The translations under genes were made by a program, and so were the position numbers. A stretch of DNA of 6,568 bases from Planctomycetota bacterium (lineage in GTDB: Bacteria > Planctomycetota > Brocadiia > JAJRTI01). Positions 1 through 6,259 of this stretch are shown one piece after another. The stretch is from contig JAJRTI010000875.1 of assembly GCA_024278415.1 (NCBI GenBank), positions 1 through 6,568 of the forward strand, in the 5' to 3' direction. The notes beneath the pieces were generated by a model. That model was not told the DNA's origin and ran no database searches. It worked only from the letters and a program-made list of their open reading frames with translations. Position 1 is the first letter of the stretch, and the number at the start of each line of letters is the position of its first letter.

Positions 1-1
1 G

Positions 2-289
2 CGGCCGCTCTACTTCGACGCACACAGCCGCGACGTGGAGGCCGCGCTGCTCGAGAATCCGGGCGGCGAGCAGTTCGTCGCGCTCATCAACTGGGACCCA
101 AGGCCCGCGACGGTGGACCTTGGAATGGTTGTTCCGCCCGGGCGCTATCGCGTTTTGTGTTACCGGCTCGACGGAGTGAGCGAGATGCGGGTTGGCGGGC
201 AGCGCGTGTTCGGGCCGGACGAGCTTCGGCGACTGCGCATCCCGCTGGCAGGCCACGAGGTGCTCGTGTTGGTCACGCAAGGCCAATGA
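2..289 (+). CDS. C-terminal end of a probable carbohydrate-active enzyme (5' truncated by window)
   Basis: The reading frame is open from base 2 and ends at TGA 287-289, giving 95 visible residues; the start lies outside the window. The visible part is a run of short beta strands: a segment reading ALINWDPRPATVDLG, then a PGRYRVLCYRLDG segment, then closing strands near HEVLVLV. This NW-D-x-P...V-DLG...PG-x-YRV pattern resembles the small C-terminal beta-sandwich that caps many secreted glycoside hydrolases, such as alpha-galactosidase-like or GH13-like enzymes. The catalytic domain is not visible, so the family cannot be named. It lies on the same strand as the following carbohydrate-binding genes but 280 bases from the next start, with a promoter in between, so it probably belongs to a preceding transcription unit. 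Confidence is high that this is coding and low on function. Confidence 0.72.
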   Translation, partial: RPLYFDAHSRDVEAALLENPGGEQFVALINWDPRPATVDLGMVVPPGRYRVLCYRLDGVSEMRVGGQRVFGPDELRRLRIPLAGHEVLVLVTQGQ

Positions 290-400
290 CGGCAGGAATG
301 GACACAGCAGCCGGGGCTCTGGTGCGCGTAGCCTCCCGTCGAGTCGACTGAGGTCCAGCCTCATCTTCAGTCTCTGTGCTGGTTCACGCTCGGATGGCCA

Positions 401-433
401 GATCACGGGTTCGACGCGCGGTCGTTCGTGATC
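401..433. repeat. Inverted repeat / potential hairpin upstream of the operon promoter
   Basis: The arms GATCACG (401-407) and CGTGATC (427-433) are perfect 7-base reverse complements separated by 19 bases. Inside them, CGAC (412-415) can pair with GTCG (421-424) around a 5-base loop, and G408/G409 can make G-U pairs with T426/T425, so a stacked stem with a small bulge is possible in RNA. There is no T-run on either side, which argues against a standard Rho-independent terminator. The repeat ends 25 bases before the -35 box at 459, a position suited to a regulator binding site. Which role applies, terminator-like hairpin for the upstream gene or operator, cannot be decided from sequence. Confidence 0.45.
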
Positions 434-458
434 CCGTCACCGCGCAGAGCATTGTTGC

Positions 459-487
459 TTGAAATGCCGGTCGCGGCAGCGAATAAT
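459..487 (+). promoter_or_regulatory. Sigma-70-like promoter for the carbohydrate operon
   Basis: A -35 box TTGAAA (459-464; 5 of 6 to TTGACA) and a -10 box AATAAT (482-487; 5 of 6 to TATAAT) are separated by exactly 17 bases. Such an A/T-rich pair stands out in this GC-rich DNA. Transcription would start near 494, leaving a leader of about 75 bases before the ATG at 570. This supports 570 over the in-frame ATG at 459, which would lie within the promoter. Prediction by eye only. Confidence 0.55.
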
Positions 488-557
488 GGGTGTGTCTTCC
501 GTGCCGTGGATTGCCCAGAGCCGCGATTCATTGAAGGCCGCGGCAGTTTTGTTGGCG

Positions 558-566
558 AGAGGAAGG
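558..566 (+). promoter_or_regulatory. Ribosome binding site deciding the start at 570
   Basis: AGAGGAAGG lies just upstream of ATG 570, with the GAGG core (559-562) 7 bases from the start codon. It is the best Shine-Dalgarno match near any in-frame start of this gene. The two in-frame TTG codons at 549 and 552 would add arginines to the signal peptide n-region but have only a weak AAGG 11 or more bases upstream. Confidence 0.6.
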
Positions 567-569
567 GCG

Positions 570-1187
570 ATGCATTCACTTCTGGCAACGTGGCTCTTGA
601 GCCTGATTTGCGCGTCGCCAGCATCCACGCCGCCGTGCTTGCTGAGAGCCGGGGAGAGGAATCTTGTCAACGATGGCGGCTTCGAAGAGGTGAGAGAAGT
701 TCTGGTGGCTGGGACCAAGTTCGTTTACGACGCCATCTACAAGCAGGGTATCGAACTGGGCGAACCGGGCGCGCCGATCGTTCTACTGCCGTATGCGTTC
801 AGCCAGTTCTGCGGGTGCAAGCGAATGCGTGTGGTGGAGGGAACTCCAGGCCAAGGGGTCCACTGCGGCAAGAGGGCGTTACGGTTGAATGGGAGCATCT
901 ATCTGCGCGCTCGCAGCGCGGCAAAGACTGGCGACGTGTTCAAGGCCAGGTTCTACGCGAAGGGGAAGGGAAAGGTGCGGTTCATTCTCCATCTGACAAA
1001 CACGAAGGGCAAGTACTTCGGCCAAGTCGTGCCGAAGCTCGTTGCCATTGACACGAACGACTGGGTCCTCGTGGAGCAAACCTTGGACACGACGGGCAAG
1101 CCGAACCTCAAACGCGTGTGGCCGCGCATGGAAGCCATGGGCGACATGTACCTCGACGATCTCGTGTTGGTGAAGGAGCAAAAATGA
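570..1187 (+). CDS. Secreted CBM4/9-like jelly-roll carbohydrate-binding protein
   Basis: A 205-residue protein with an N-terminal hydrophobic segment (residues 4-18, ending SLICASPAS) that looks like a Sec signal peptide, though its n-region has no lysine or arginine and no clean lipobox. The mature part starts with NLVNDGGFEE (31-40), the usual first strand of CBM4/9-type galactose-binding-like folds. It continues with the GKRALRLNG strand (from about residue 100), a KARFYAKGKG strand and a closing MYLDDLVLV strand. No catalytic domain is present, so the likely role is glycan or cell-surface binding outside the cytoplasm. Cysteines C81, C83 and C99 cluster in one loop and could form a disulfide or a metal site. 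It is the first gene after the promoter, and its TGA overlaps the next ATG (ATGA), so translation is probably coupled. The fold assignment is fairly sure; the ligand is unknown. Confidence 0.72.
   Translation: MHSLLATWLLSLICASPASTPPCLLRAGERNLVNDGGFEEVREVLVAGTKFVYDAIYKQGIELGEPGAPIVLLPYAFSQFCGCKRMRVVEGTPGQGVHCGKRALRLNGSIYLRARSAAKTGDVFKARFYAKGKGKVRFILHLTNTKGKYFGQVVPKLVAIDTNDWVLVEQTLDTTGKPNLKRVWPRMEAMGDMYLDDLVLVKEQK
1173..1178 (+). promoter_or_regulatory. Ribosome binding site for the CBM9-like gene
   Basis: AAGGAG lies 5 bases upstream of ATG 1184, inside the last codons of the preceding gene. It fixes the start at 1184 rather than at the in-frame ATG at 1118, whose product would begin with a charged stretch instead of a signal peptide. 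Confidence 0.75.
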
Positions 1188-2161
1188 AGCCTGCCGAGTC
1201 CACTCCAAGGTGGGCCGCTTGGTTGCTGTGCGTCGCCGCGGCTAGTGACGCATCGGCGCAGCAGCATTCACCGGTGGCTTTCGCATTCCGCGCGGAGCAA
1301 CCGGTGGTGGTGGACGGCGTCTTGGCCGAACGCTTTTGGAGGAGAGCCGTCCCCTTGGACTCCTTCGTCCGCATTTACGACAACACGAGCCTCGCTGAGG
1401 TGCAGACCACTTTCAAGGTCGTCTACAATGCGAGGATGCTCTACTTCGGCATCGAGGCGGACGAGCCGAACGTCTCGAAGCTGGTGATACGCAAGACGGG
1501 CCACGATGCGTGGCCACCGGGCTCCTCGGTTGAGCTATTCCTCGACCCCAACCGCGACCGGCACAGCTACTACCAGCTTGCCGCCAACCTCGCGGGCAGC
1601 CGGTACGACGGATACATGAAGGACCGCAAGGGCTGGAACGCCGACTGGCAGGTGGTGGCTCGGGTGGGCAAGAGGGGGTGGACCATGGAGATTGGAATTC
1701 CCTTTTCCGCATTCGGCCTCTCTGCTCCGGAGAGGGGTAGTGCGTGGGGACTGAACGTGTGCCGCAACCGGGAAGGCGGGCTGCAAAACTCCAGCAGTTG
1801 GGCGCGAGTTGGCGGAGACTTTGCCAACCCCGGCAAGTTCAACACGCTTCTCTTCGGCAATGCGCTCGATTACATCAAGAGGGAACTGGCTTACGGCAAC
1901 AGAATCAGTGATGAGGTGCATCAGTATCTGGCGACGGCGAAGATGCTGGAACCGGCTCTGCAAAGAAAGCTGGAGCACGCGGACAAGCTGGGCGAAGCCC
2001 TCTCGCGGGCAGTGAAGAATCTGCCGCGGCAAGACATTGCGGCCTTTCTGCCGGTCTACGATCAGGCTCAGAACGTGCGGAGGAGCTACGGGGCCATCGC
2101 GGAGGAGTTTGAAGTGCTGAAGGCGCTTGAGGAAGTTGACAAGACAAAGGAAGACCCATAA
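1184..2161 (+). CDS. Secreted CBM9-like carbohydrate-binding protein with helical C-terminal tail
   Basis: A 325-residue protein. Residues 1-25 form a Sec signal peptide (R9, hydrophobic WAAWLLCVAAA, cleavage expected after ASA25). Residues about 31-225 match the CBM9/DOMON-like fold: PVVVDGVLAERFW (the common 'V-DG-x-L-x-E-x-x-W' opening), LYFGIEADEP, the SSVELFLDPNRDRHSYYQLAAN strand pair, W-TMEIGIPFSAFG, and a closing WGLNVCRNR. CBM9 domains bind sugar chain ends or reducing ends in xylanases, and many free-standing homologues occur in environmental bacteria. Residues about 226-325 are charged and predicted helical (IKRELAYG..., LEHADKLGEALSRAVKNL...), perhaps a coiled coil or docking segment; I do not recognise a domain there. 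Its ATG overlaps the previous TGA, and its TAA overlaps the next ATG (TAATG), which points to coupled translation. No catalytic residues are evident. Confidence 0.82.
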   Translation: MKPAESTPRWAAWLLCVAAASDASAQQHSPVAFAFRAEQPVVVDGVLAERFWRRAVPLDSFVRIYDNTSLAEVQTTFKVVYNARMLYFGIEADEPNVSKLVIRKTGHDAWPPGSSVELFLDPNRDRHSYYQLAANLAGSRYDGYMKDRKGWNADWQVVARVGKRGWTMEIGIPFSAFGLSAPERGSAWGLNVCRNREGGLQNSSSWARVGGDFANPGKFNTLLFGNALDYIKRELAYGNRISDEVHQYLATAKMLEPALQRKLEHADKLGEALSRAVKNLPRQDIAAFLPVYDQAQNVRRSYGAIAEEFEVLKALEEVDKTKEDP

Positions 2162-2982
2162 TGGCACAGACAGTCGTGAAGGCCCGCGCTCGCGTGGGCA
2201 CGCTGCTGGCGCTGGCGTTGCTCGCGTGGGCTTCCCACGCGACAGCGGCCGATTTCGGCCCGGACCAGCCGTACGGCAAGCTGTCCAGCGCACTGGTGAC
2301 GCCACACATCCCGTTCGCGAATCCCTACTACAGAGGGAAGGTCAAAGTCCTCGTCATCGCCCCAACGTGGACGCAGCGGGAGACCGTCGAGCTGGCGCAA
2401 CGGTTGGAACTCGACTACACGCCTCTGATGACGGAGAGCTTCGAGGGCTTCGGCCCGTACCAGGGCGGAGGCGAGCGCGCGACGTACATGACGATCTCGC
2501 CGGAGCAGTTTCAGTCGGTCGTGCGTTCGCGCCTCGGGGCAAACGCGAGCTACGACGCTATCATCATTGGCAAGATGCCGTGGAACGTGATTCCCAAAGC
2601 AGTCCGCACGATGATACTGGCCAAGGTGCGCGCGGGCACGGGACTCCTCTACGTCAATCCCTCGGGACTCACCAAGGAAGTCAAAGCGGTTCTCTCGGAA
2701 GACGCGAGGGCCTGCGCTGCCATCACGCAAGGCGTGCCTTGCGAAGCCATACCGCCGCTCAAAGACGTTCTTCTGCGCGCGGGCCGGCTCGGCAAGGGCA
2801 GAGTCGTGGCGATGAGCTATGGCGAGCCACCTCTGAAAAAGGGAACGCTGAGCCGCAGCGCGCTTGAGAGTCTGACGCCGTTTGCCCAACGGGACGATCC
2901 CCTCTACTACGACTACTGCCTGTCGCTGGTGGCGAAGGCCTGTTTGTGGGCGGCGCGAAAGGAACCAGAGGTCTCTTTCTAA
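2161..2982 (+). CDS. N-terminal piece of a broken GH42-like protein: signal peptide plus ThuA/GATase1-like domain
   Basis: A 273-residue product with a clear Sec signal peptide (K7, R9, R11, hydrophobic LLALALLAW, cleavage near ATA29/A30). From about residue 60 a Rossmann-like alpha/beta domain begins: KVKVLVIAPTW, a YDAIIIGKMPW strand, an AKVRAGTGLLYVNPSG strand and a GKGRVVAMSYG strand. This is the layout of ThuA-like or class I glutamine amidotransferase-like domains without an evident catalytic cysteine. The end, LVAKACLWAARKEPEVSF, reads like a linker into a following beta domain, not like a natural C-terminus. The ATG at 2161 overlaps the previous TAA and has AAGGA (2147-2151) upstream. 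The frame continues past the TAA at 2980-2982 into the GH42-like region, so I treat this as the front part of one 1196-codon gene. If translated alone it would be a secreted non-enzymatic domain. Confidence 0.75.
   Translation: MAQTVVKARARVGTLLALALLAWASHATAADFGPDQPYGKLSSALVTPHIPFANPYYRGKVKVLVIAPTWTQRETVELAQRLELDYTPLMTESFEGFGPYQGGGERATYMTISPEQFQSVVRSRLGANASYDAIIIGKMPWNVIPKAVRTMILAKVRAGTGLLYVNPSGLTKEVKAVLSEDARACAAITQGVPCEAIPPLKDVLLRAGRLGKGRVVAMSYGEPPLKKGTLSRSALESLTPFAQRDDPLYYDYCLSLVAKACLWAARKEPEVSF
2980..2982 (+). other. In-frame TAA interrupting the large GH42-like gene
   Basis: This TAA is the only stop in the frame that runs from ATG 2161 to TAG 5746-5748. The 34 codons after it (2983-3084) have 26 G/C third positions by my count, as expected for coding DNA here, and encode the first strand of a beta-sandwich that continues in the downstream piece. 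A single base change from AAA, CAA or GAA would restore one protein. The neighbouring gene ends with a genuine TAA at 2159-2161, so general TAA recoding is unlikely. Confidence 0.7.
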
Positions 2983-3084
2983 AAGCTCCCCGCCGCGACG
3001 AGAGTCATTCCGCGGCCGCAACTGTCGAACGCGGCGTTCGCGTTTACGATTGCAGGCGACCTCCGCAGCCGGGAGATATCGTTT

Positions 3085-5748
3085 GTGATTCGCGACCGGC
3101 AGAGCCGTGTCGAAGCAACGGGAACGGCCGCGCCACAGCAAGGCAGAATCTCCATACGGCCGCCGCTGATCAAGGGCGGTGTCAAGATGCTCGACGTGTG
3201 GGTGAAGGAAAAGGGTAGGGTCGTCAACTGGGCCTCGGTCGCTTTCGAGGTGGCCCCGCGCATCTGCATCAAACAACTTGCGCTGGCGATGGACATTCTC
3301 CGAAAAGGCGAGCAAGTGAGGGGTGCGATTCGGCTGTCGACCCAACCGACGAACGACCTGAACGCAGTGATCGAGGTGGAGGACAACTTCGGCCGGGTGG
3401 TTGCCTCTCTTGCTCCGACGCTCACAAGCGATAGGTTGTCCTTTGCGCTCTCGGTGCGGACCCCGATGACGAAGGCTCACACACTCAGGGTGGTCCTGAT
3501 GGACGAGGATGGGGTGCTGGACGAGGCCGAGGCTCCGTTCTTCATCAACACGAGCGAAGAGGCCGTGGACGACTTTTCGTTCTTCGCGTGGGGCAGCGCG
3601 TGGGCGGGGAGCCGCAGCGTGACGACGTACCTCCGCCAGTTCAATCGTTTCGGAATCGACACGCTGTACAACACGACCTCGCTGTGGGACGACTCCGACA
3701 AGACGCGAGAAATCGCCATGCGCGTGACGCGAGCAAACCTTCAGATCGCACCGTACGCGACGAGGCTGTTCCTCGCGTCGAGGGACCATGCTCACTTGAG
3801 GCCGGTTCGCGGGCCTGATGGCCCGGAAATCAGGAACTGCCCACTTTCGTTGACGCCCGAAGATCGCGCGAAAACCAAGGGCATCATGCGCGTGCGCATG
3901 CTCGCTCGAACCCTCGGCCCCTTCGGGCCGGCCTATTACAGCCTCGGCGACGAGAACGCGCTTTCGTGGCCGGGCGAAGACGTATGCTTCTGCCCGAAAT
4001 GCCAGCGCAGTTTTCGCGAATACCTCAAGAATGTCTACGGGAGCCTGGCGGCGCTCAACAAGGAATGGGGCACGCGCTACCCGGACTGGCAGGAGGTCAA
4101 ACCCATTGCGTTGATGGGCGCCTACAAGCAGAAACGTTACCCGCAATGGGTCGACCATCGGCTGCACATGGACAAGCTTTTCGCCGACCTGCACGGGGCC
4201 TACGCCAAGGCCATCACCGACGCCGACCCCGCGGCCAAGGTGGGAATCGAGGGGCCGGTCTATCCCACGCACTCCTACACTGGGTTCGACCTATACCGCA
4301 TGCTGCAACACTTCAAGTACTTCAACCCCTACAACGCGGTGCCCGCGGTGAAGACGACGTGCTTCCTGCCGAAGGATTCGATTACGGGCATCTGGTTTGG
4401 CAGTTACCGCAGCAACACCGGCGAAGGAATCATGCGTTACACCCCCTGGCATTGCCTCTTCGAGGGGATGACCGCTGTCGGCTGGTGGACAACGGGCGTC
4501 GGCGGCAACCGGGGGCTCGGTGGGCCCGCCGCGTTCAGCCCCGACTACGTTCCGCTTCCCTTCTTCAAGCAGGCGTGCGAGGAAATTGATGAGATCAAAT
4601 CCGGGATCGGCAAACTCCTCATCGGTGCGGAGCGCGTGATCCATCCCATTGCGCTGTATTACTCGAACTCGTGCCTCCACGCGGCGACTATCCGGTGCAA
4701 GGAGACGACGTGGGAGAATTCGCTGAACGACTTTCATTTTGCGCTGAGGGACGCGGGCTACGAGTATCGCTATCTCGCGCCGCAGGAGATTCAGGCGGGC
4801 GCGTTGAGCCGCTACAAAGTCCTCATCCTGCCCTACGCTCAGGCCATCTCTGCGCGGGACGTTGAGAAGATCAAGGACTTCGTCAGAAAAGGCGGAATGC
4901 TCATGGCCGACTTCTCGCCCGGCGTCATGGACGAGCACGGCAAGATGCTGCCCGAGAGCCCGCTCCTCGAAGTCTTCGGCGAATTCAGGCGCATGAAGAT
5001 CAGCCGCTATGGAAAAGGCAGAGCAGTTTTCTTCTCCGACTACCTCAAAGGCTACGTGGACAAGAGGCGCGCCGGCGAAGGCCGGGGGATCGTTGCCGGG
5101 CTGATCAGGCTTCTGTCCGAGCTGGCGGGCCTCAAGCCTTTCGCCGAAGTGACGGACGCGGCCGCGCAGAACCGGCAAGACGTTGAGATCTCTGCGTTCA
5201 GGAATGGGAGCGCCACCCACCTATGCTTGCTCAGGGCCGTTTCCGCTGGCTCTGCCGCGGCCGCGAAGGGTCCGGAAGGAAGCACCGTTGCAGGAGTCGC
5301 GGCCGCGGGCCCTTCCACGATTGAAGTCAAGCTGCCATCGGTCGCCCAGGTGTACGACGTGCGAGCGAAGAAGTACCTCGGACGCACGGCACGCCTCACG
5401 CTTGCCTTGGCCCCATCCCAAGGAAAGGTGCTGGCGCTGCTTCCCGCTCGATTGCAGAGACTGAGCGTCGCGACTGGCCGCGCAGAGTATCGACGGGGCG
5501 AGGACGTGCAGTTCACGGCAAGGCTCGCACCGCCTGCACTCAACAATTGTGGGCTGGCGGTGAGAGTCGAAGTCTATGGCCCGAACGGGCAGCGCCTGCC
5601 GTATTACACACAGAAGTTGGTTTCGCTAAACACGACTTTCCGCGGAACGATTCCATTGAGTCTCAACGAACGCCGTGGCAGGTATCGGCTCCTGGTCAAG
5701 GACATCGTCGCCGGACTCAAGGCGGAAAGCACATTCGACGTGGAGTAG
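3085..5748 (+). CDS. GH42-like (beta-galactosidase-type) multidomain protein, C-terminal piece of a broken gene
   Basis: GTG 3085 with GGGAG 9 bases upstream (3071-3075) gives 887 residues, but the same frame is open from 2983. Domains: beta-sandwich (about 1-155); GH42-like (beta/alpha)8 barrel (about 160-510); GATase1-like domain resembling the GH42 trimerisation domain (about 515-660); beta regions (about 690-790); Ig-like C-terminal domain (about 791-887). The barrel keeps the GH42 zinc-site cysteines C252 (NCPLS) and C301, C303, C306 (CFCPKC), plus the LNKEWGTRYPDW segment. E290 in GDEN fits the acid/base, preceded by Asp instead of the usual Asn. No clear nucleophile Glu is seen near 433-450. 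There is no signal peptide on this piece, and the GTG start would cut the first beta domain after its first strand, so it was probably made as one secreted protein with the upstream piece. The glycan substrate and activity are uncertain. Confidence 0.78.
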   Translation: MIRDRQSRVEATGTAAPQQGRISIRPPLIKGGVKMLDVWVKEKGRVVNWASVAFEVAPRICIKQLALAMDILRKGEQVRGAIRLSTQPTNDLNAVIEVEDNFGRVVASLAPTLTSDRLSFALSVRTPMTKAHTLRVVLMDEDGVLDEAEAPFFINTSEEAVDDFSFFAWGSAWAGSRSVTTYLRQFNRFGIDTLYNTTSLWDDSDKTREIAMRVTRANLQIAPYATRLFLASRDHAHLRPVRGPDGPEIRNCPLSLTPEDRAKTKGIMRVRMLARTLGPFGPAYYSLGDENALSWPGEDVCFCPKCQRSFREYLKNVYGSLAALNKEWGTRYPDWQEVKPIALMGAYKQKRYPQWVDHRLHMDKLFADLHGAYAKAITDADPAAKVGIEGPVYPTHSYTGFDLYRMLQHFKYFNPYNAVPAVKTTCFLPKDSITGIWFGSYRSNTGEGIMRYTPWHCLFEGMTAVGWWTTGVGGNRGLGGPAAFSPDYVPLPFFKQACEEIDEIKSGIGKLLIGAERVIHPIALYYSNSCLHAATIRCKETTWENSLNDFHFALRDAGYEYRYLAPQEIQAGALSRYKVLILPYAQAISARDVEKIKDFVRKGGMLMADFSPGVMDEHGKMLPESPLLEVFGEFRRMKISRYGKGRAVFFSDYLKGYVDKRRAGEGRGIVAGLIRLLSELAGLKPFAEVTDAAAQNRQDVEISAFRNGSATHLCLLRAVSAGSAAAAKGPEGSTVAGVAAAGPSTIEVKLPSVAQVYDVRAKKYLGRTARLTLALAPSQGKVLALLPARLQRLSVATGRAEYRRGEDVQFTARLAPPALNNCGLAVRVEVYGPNGQRLPYYTQKLVSLNTTFRGTIPLSLNERRGRYRLLVKDIVAGLKAESTFDVE

Positions 5749-5911
5749 CCGCCCGTGTCCGCGGCCGACGCGCGCACCTGTCCGGCGAGCGGACTCGCGG
5801 CGGCCACACTGGCGCCCGATGTGGCGGGAGCGTTGCCCAGGCCCACGCCAATGGCCGGCTTGCATGCGCCCCATGATCTTTGCGCCGCGGCTATCGTTGG
5901 CGCGCCAGGCG
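5749..5911. other. Convergent intergenic region
   Basis: This 163-base gap lies between the + strand GH42-like gene and the - strand STAS gene. It has small GC-rich inverted repeats: GCGAG/CTCGC (5785-5789 with 5794-5798, 4-base loop), GCCACA/TGTGGC (5803-5808 with 5820-5825, 11-base loop) and the palindrome TGGCGCGCCA (5898-5907). None is followed by a T-run on either strand, so no intrinsic terminator is called, although the hairpins could aid termination from both sides. I see no gene here. Confidence 0.5.
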
Positions 5912-6259
5912 CTAACCCCAGAGCTTCTTCACAGCGTCGGCTTCGTCCTCGAAGAACGTAAAAAAGCCATCGAGGCCGGAGATCTTGAAAACTCGAAGGA
6001 CCGCGGGCTGTGGGGACACGAGGGCCATAGACTTGCCGGTGGCGGCCGCGTCCTGCTGGGCCGCGATCAGTGCGCGGAGCCCGGTGCTGCTGATGAACTC
6101 GAGTGCTCCGATGTCGACGAGGATGCCGGCCCCGCTGTCTTCAAGGGCTTGCTGGATAATCAGGCGCACAGAGTCGGAGTCGGCCATGTCGAGGCGTCCT
6201 GACAGCAGCACTTTGAGCACGTCCGCTTTGTGCTCGCAAGGGACGATGTCTATGGACAT
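5912..6259 (-). CDS. STAS-domain anti-sigma factor antagonist (SpoIIAA/RsbV-like)
   Basis: A 115-residue, single-domain protein of the usual length for this family. It shows the STAS order: a first strand with LLSGRLDMADSD (18-29; the 'G-R-L-D' motif), helix SVRLIIQQALE, strand GILVDIGALEF (45-55), the phospho-acceptor loop ISSTGLRALI (56-65) with S58/T59 as the likely phosphorylated pair, strand KSMALVSPQ, and a C-terminal helix region ending FKISGLDGFFTFFEDEADAVKKLWG. In partner switching, the unphosphorylated form binds the anti-sigma kinase and frees its target, and phosphorylation blocks this. The start is set by AAGGAG (6268-6273) 8 bases upstream. Its first 10 bases overlap the end of the anti-sigma kinase gene, so the two are probably co-translated. 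It ends in TAG, facing the GH42-like gene. The target sigma factor or other effector is not in the window. Confidence 0.9.
   Translation of the reverse strand: MSIDIVPCEHKADVLKVLLSGRLDMADSDSVRLIIQQALEDSGAGILVDIGALEFISSTGLRALIAAQQDAAATGKSMALVSPQPAVLRVFKISGLDGFFTFFEDEADAVKKLWG

Larger units (their letters stand above)
290..569. other. Intergenic region with inverted repeat and promoter
   Basis: This 280-base stretch separates the truncated upstream gene from the carbohydrate operon. I find no convincing gene in it. It contains an inverted repeat (401-433), a sigma-70-like promoter (459-487) and a probable 5' untranslated leader of about 75 bases ending in a strong ribosome binding site. A weaker CCAGC/GCTGG pair (355-359 with 378-382, 18-base loop) has no T-run and is not called as a terminator. 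I see no classical intrinsic terminator for the upstream gene. Confidence 0.6.

Noticed and set aside
570..640. Lipoprotein signal (lipobox) on the CBM4/9-like protein
   Set aside because: The cysteines at residues 14 and 23 are preceded by Ile and Pro, which do not fit the lipobox consensus.
428..1051. 207-codon open frame on the plus strand overlapping the first CBM gene
   Set aside because: Different frame from the CBM4/9-like protein; Arg/Gly-rich translation without a signal peptide or fold pattern. The competing frame has both.
2127..2867. 246-codon plus-strand frame overlapping the ThuA-like piece
   Set aside because: Off-frame shadow with Arg/Gly/His-rich composition; the 2161 frame has a signal peptide and alpha/beta strand pattern.
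2980..2982. Possible general recoding of TAA as a sense codon
   Set aside because: The CBM9-like gene ends properly at TAA 2159-2161, exactly overlapping the next ATG, so TAA works as a stop here.
2086..4272. 728-codon open frame on the minus strand
   Set aside because: It lies antisense to the signal-peptide piece and the GH42-like barrel, which have clear family motifs. Its translation is rich in Arg, His and Val with no recognisable domain, as expected for the shadow of a GC-rich gene.
4291..5220. 309-codon open frame on the minus strand
   Set aside because: Antisense to the trimerisation-like domain of the GH42-like gene, with no domain signature and no ribosome binding context of note.
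5785..5825. Bidirectional intrinsic terminator between the convergent genes
   Set aside because: The two small stems (5 and 6 bp) have no T-run on either strand; kept only as a note in the intergenic entry.
1..6049. Six GCGGCCGC octamers (positions 1, 3012, 5158, 5257, 5299, 6042)
   Set aside because: They are explained by GC-rich codons (often Ala-Ala) rather than by a repeat family or mobile element; spacing is irregular and flanks are unrelated.
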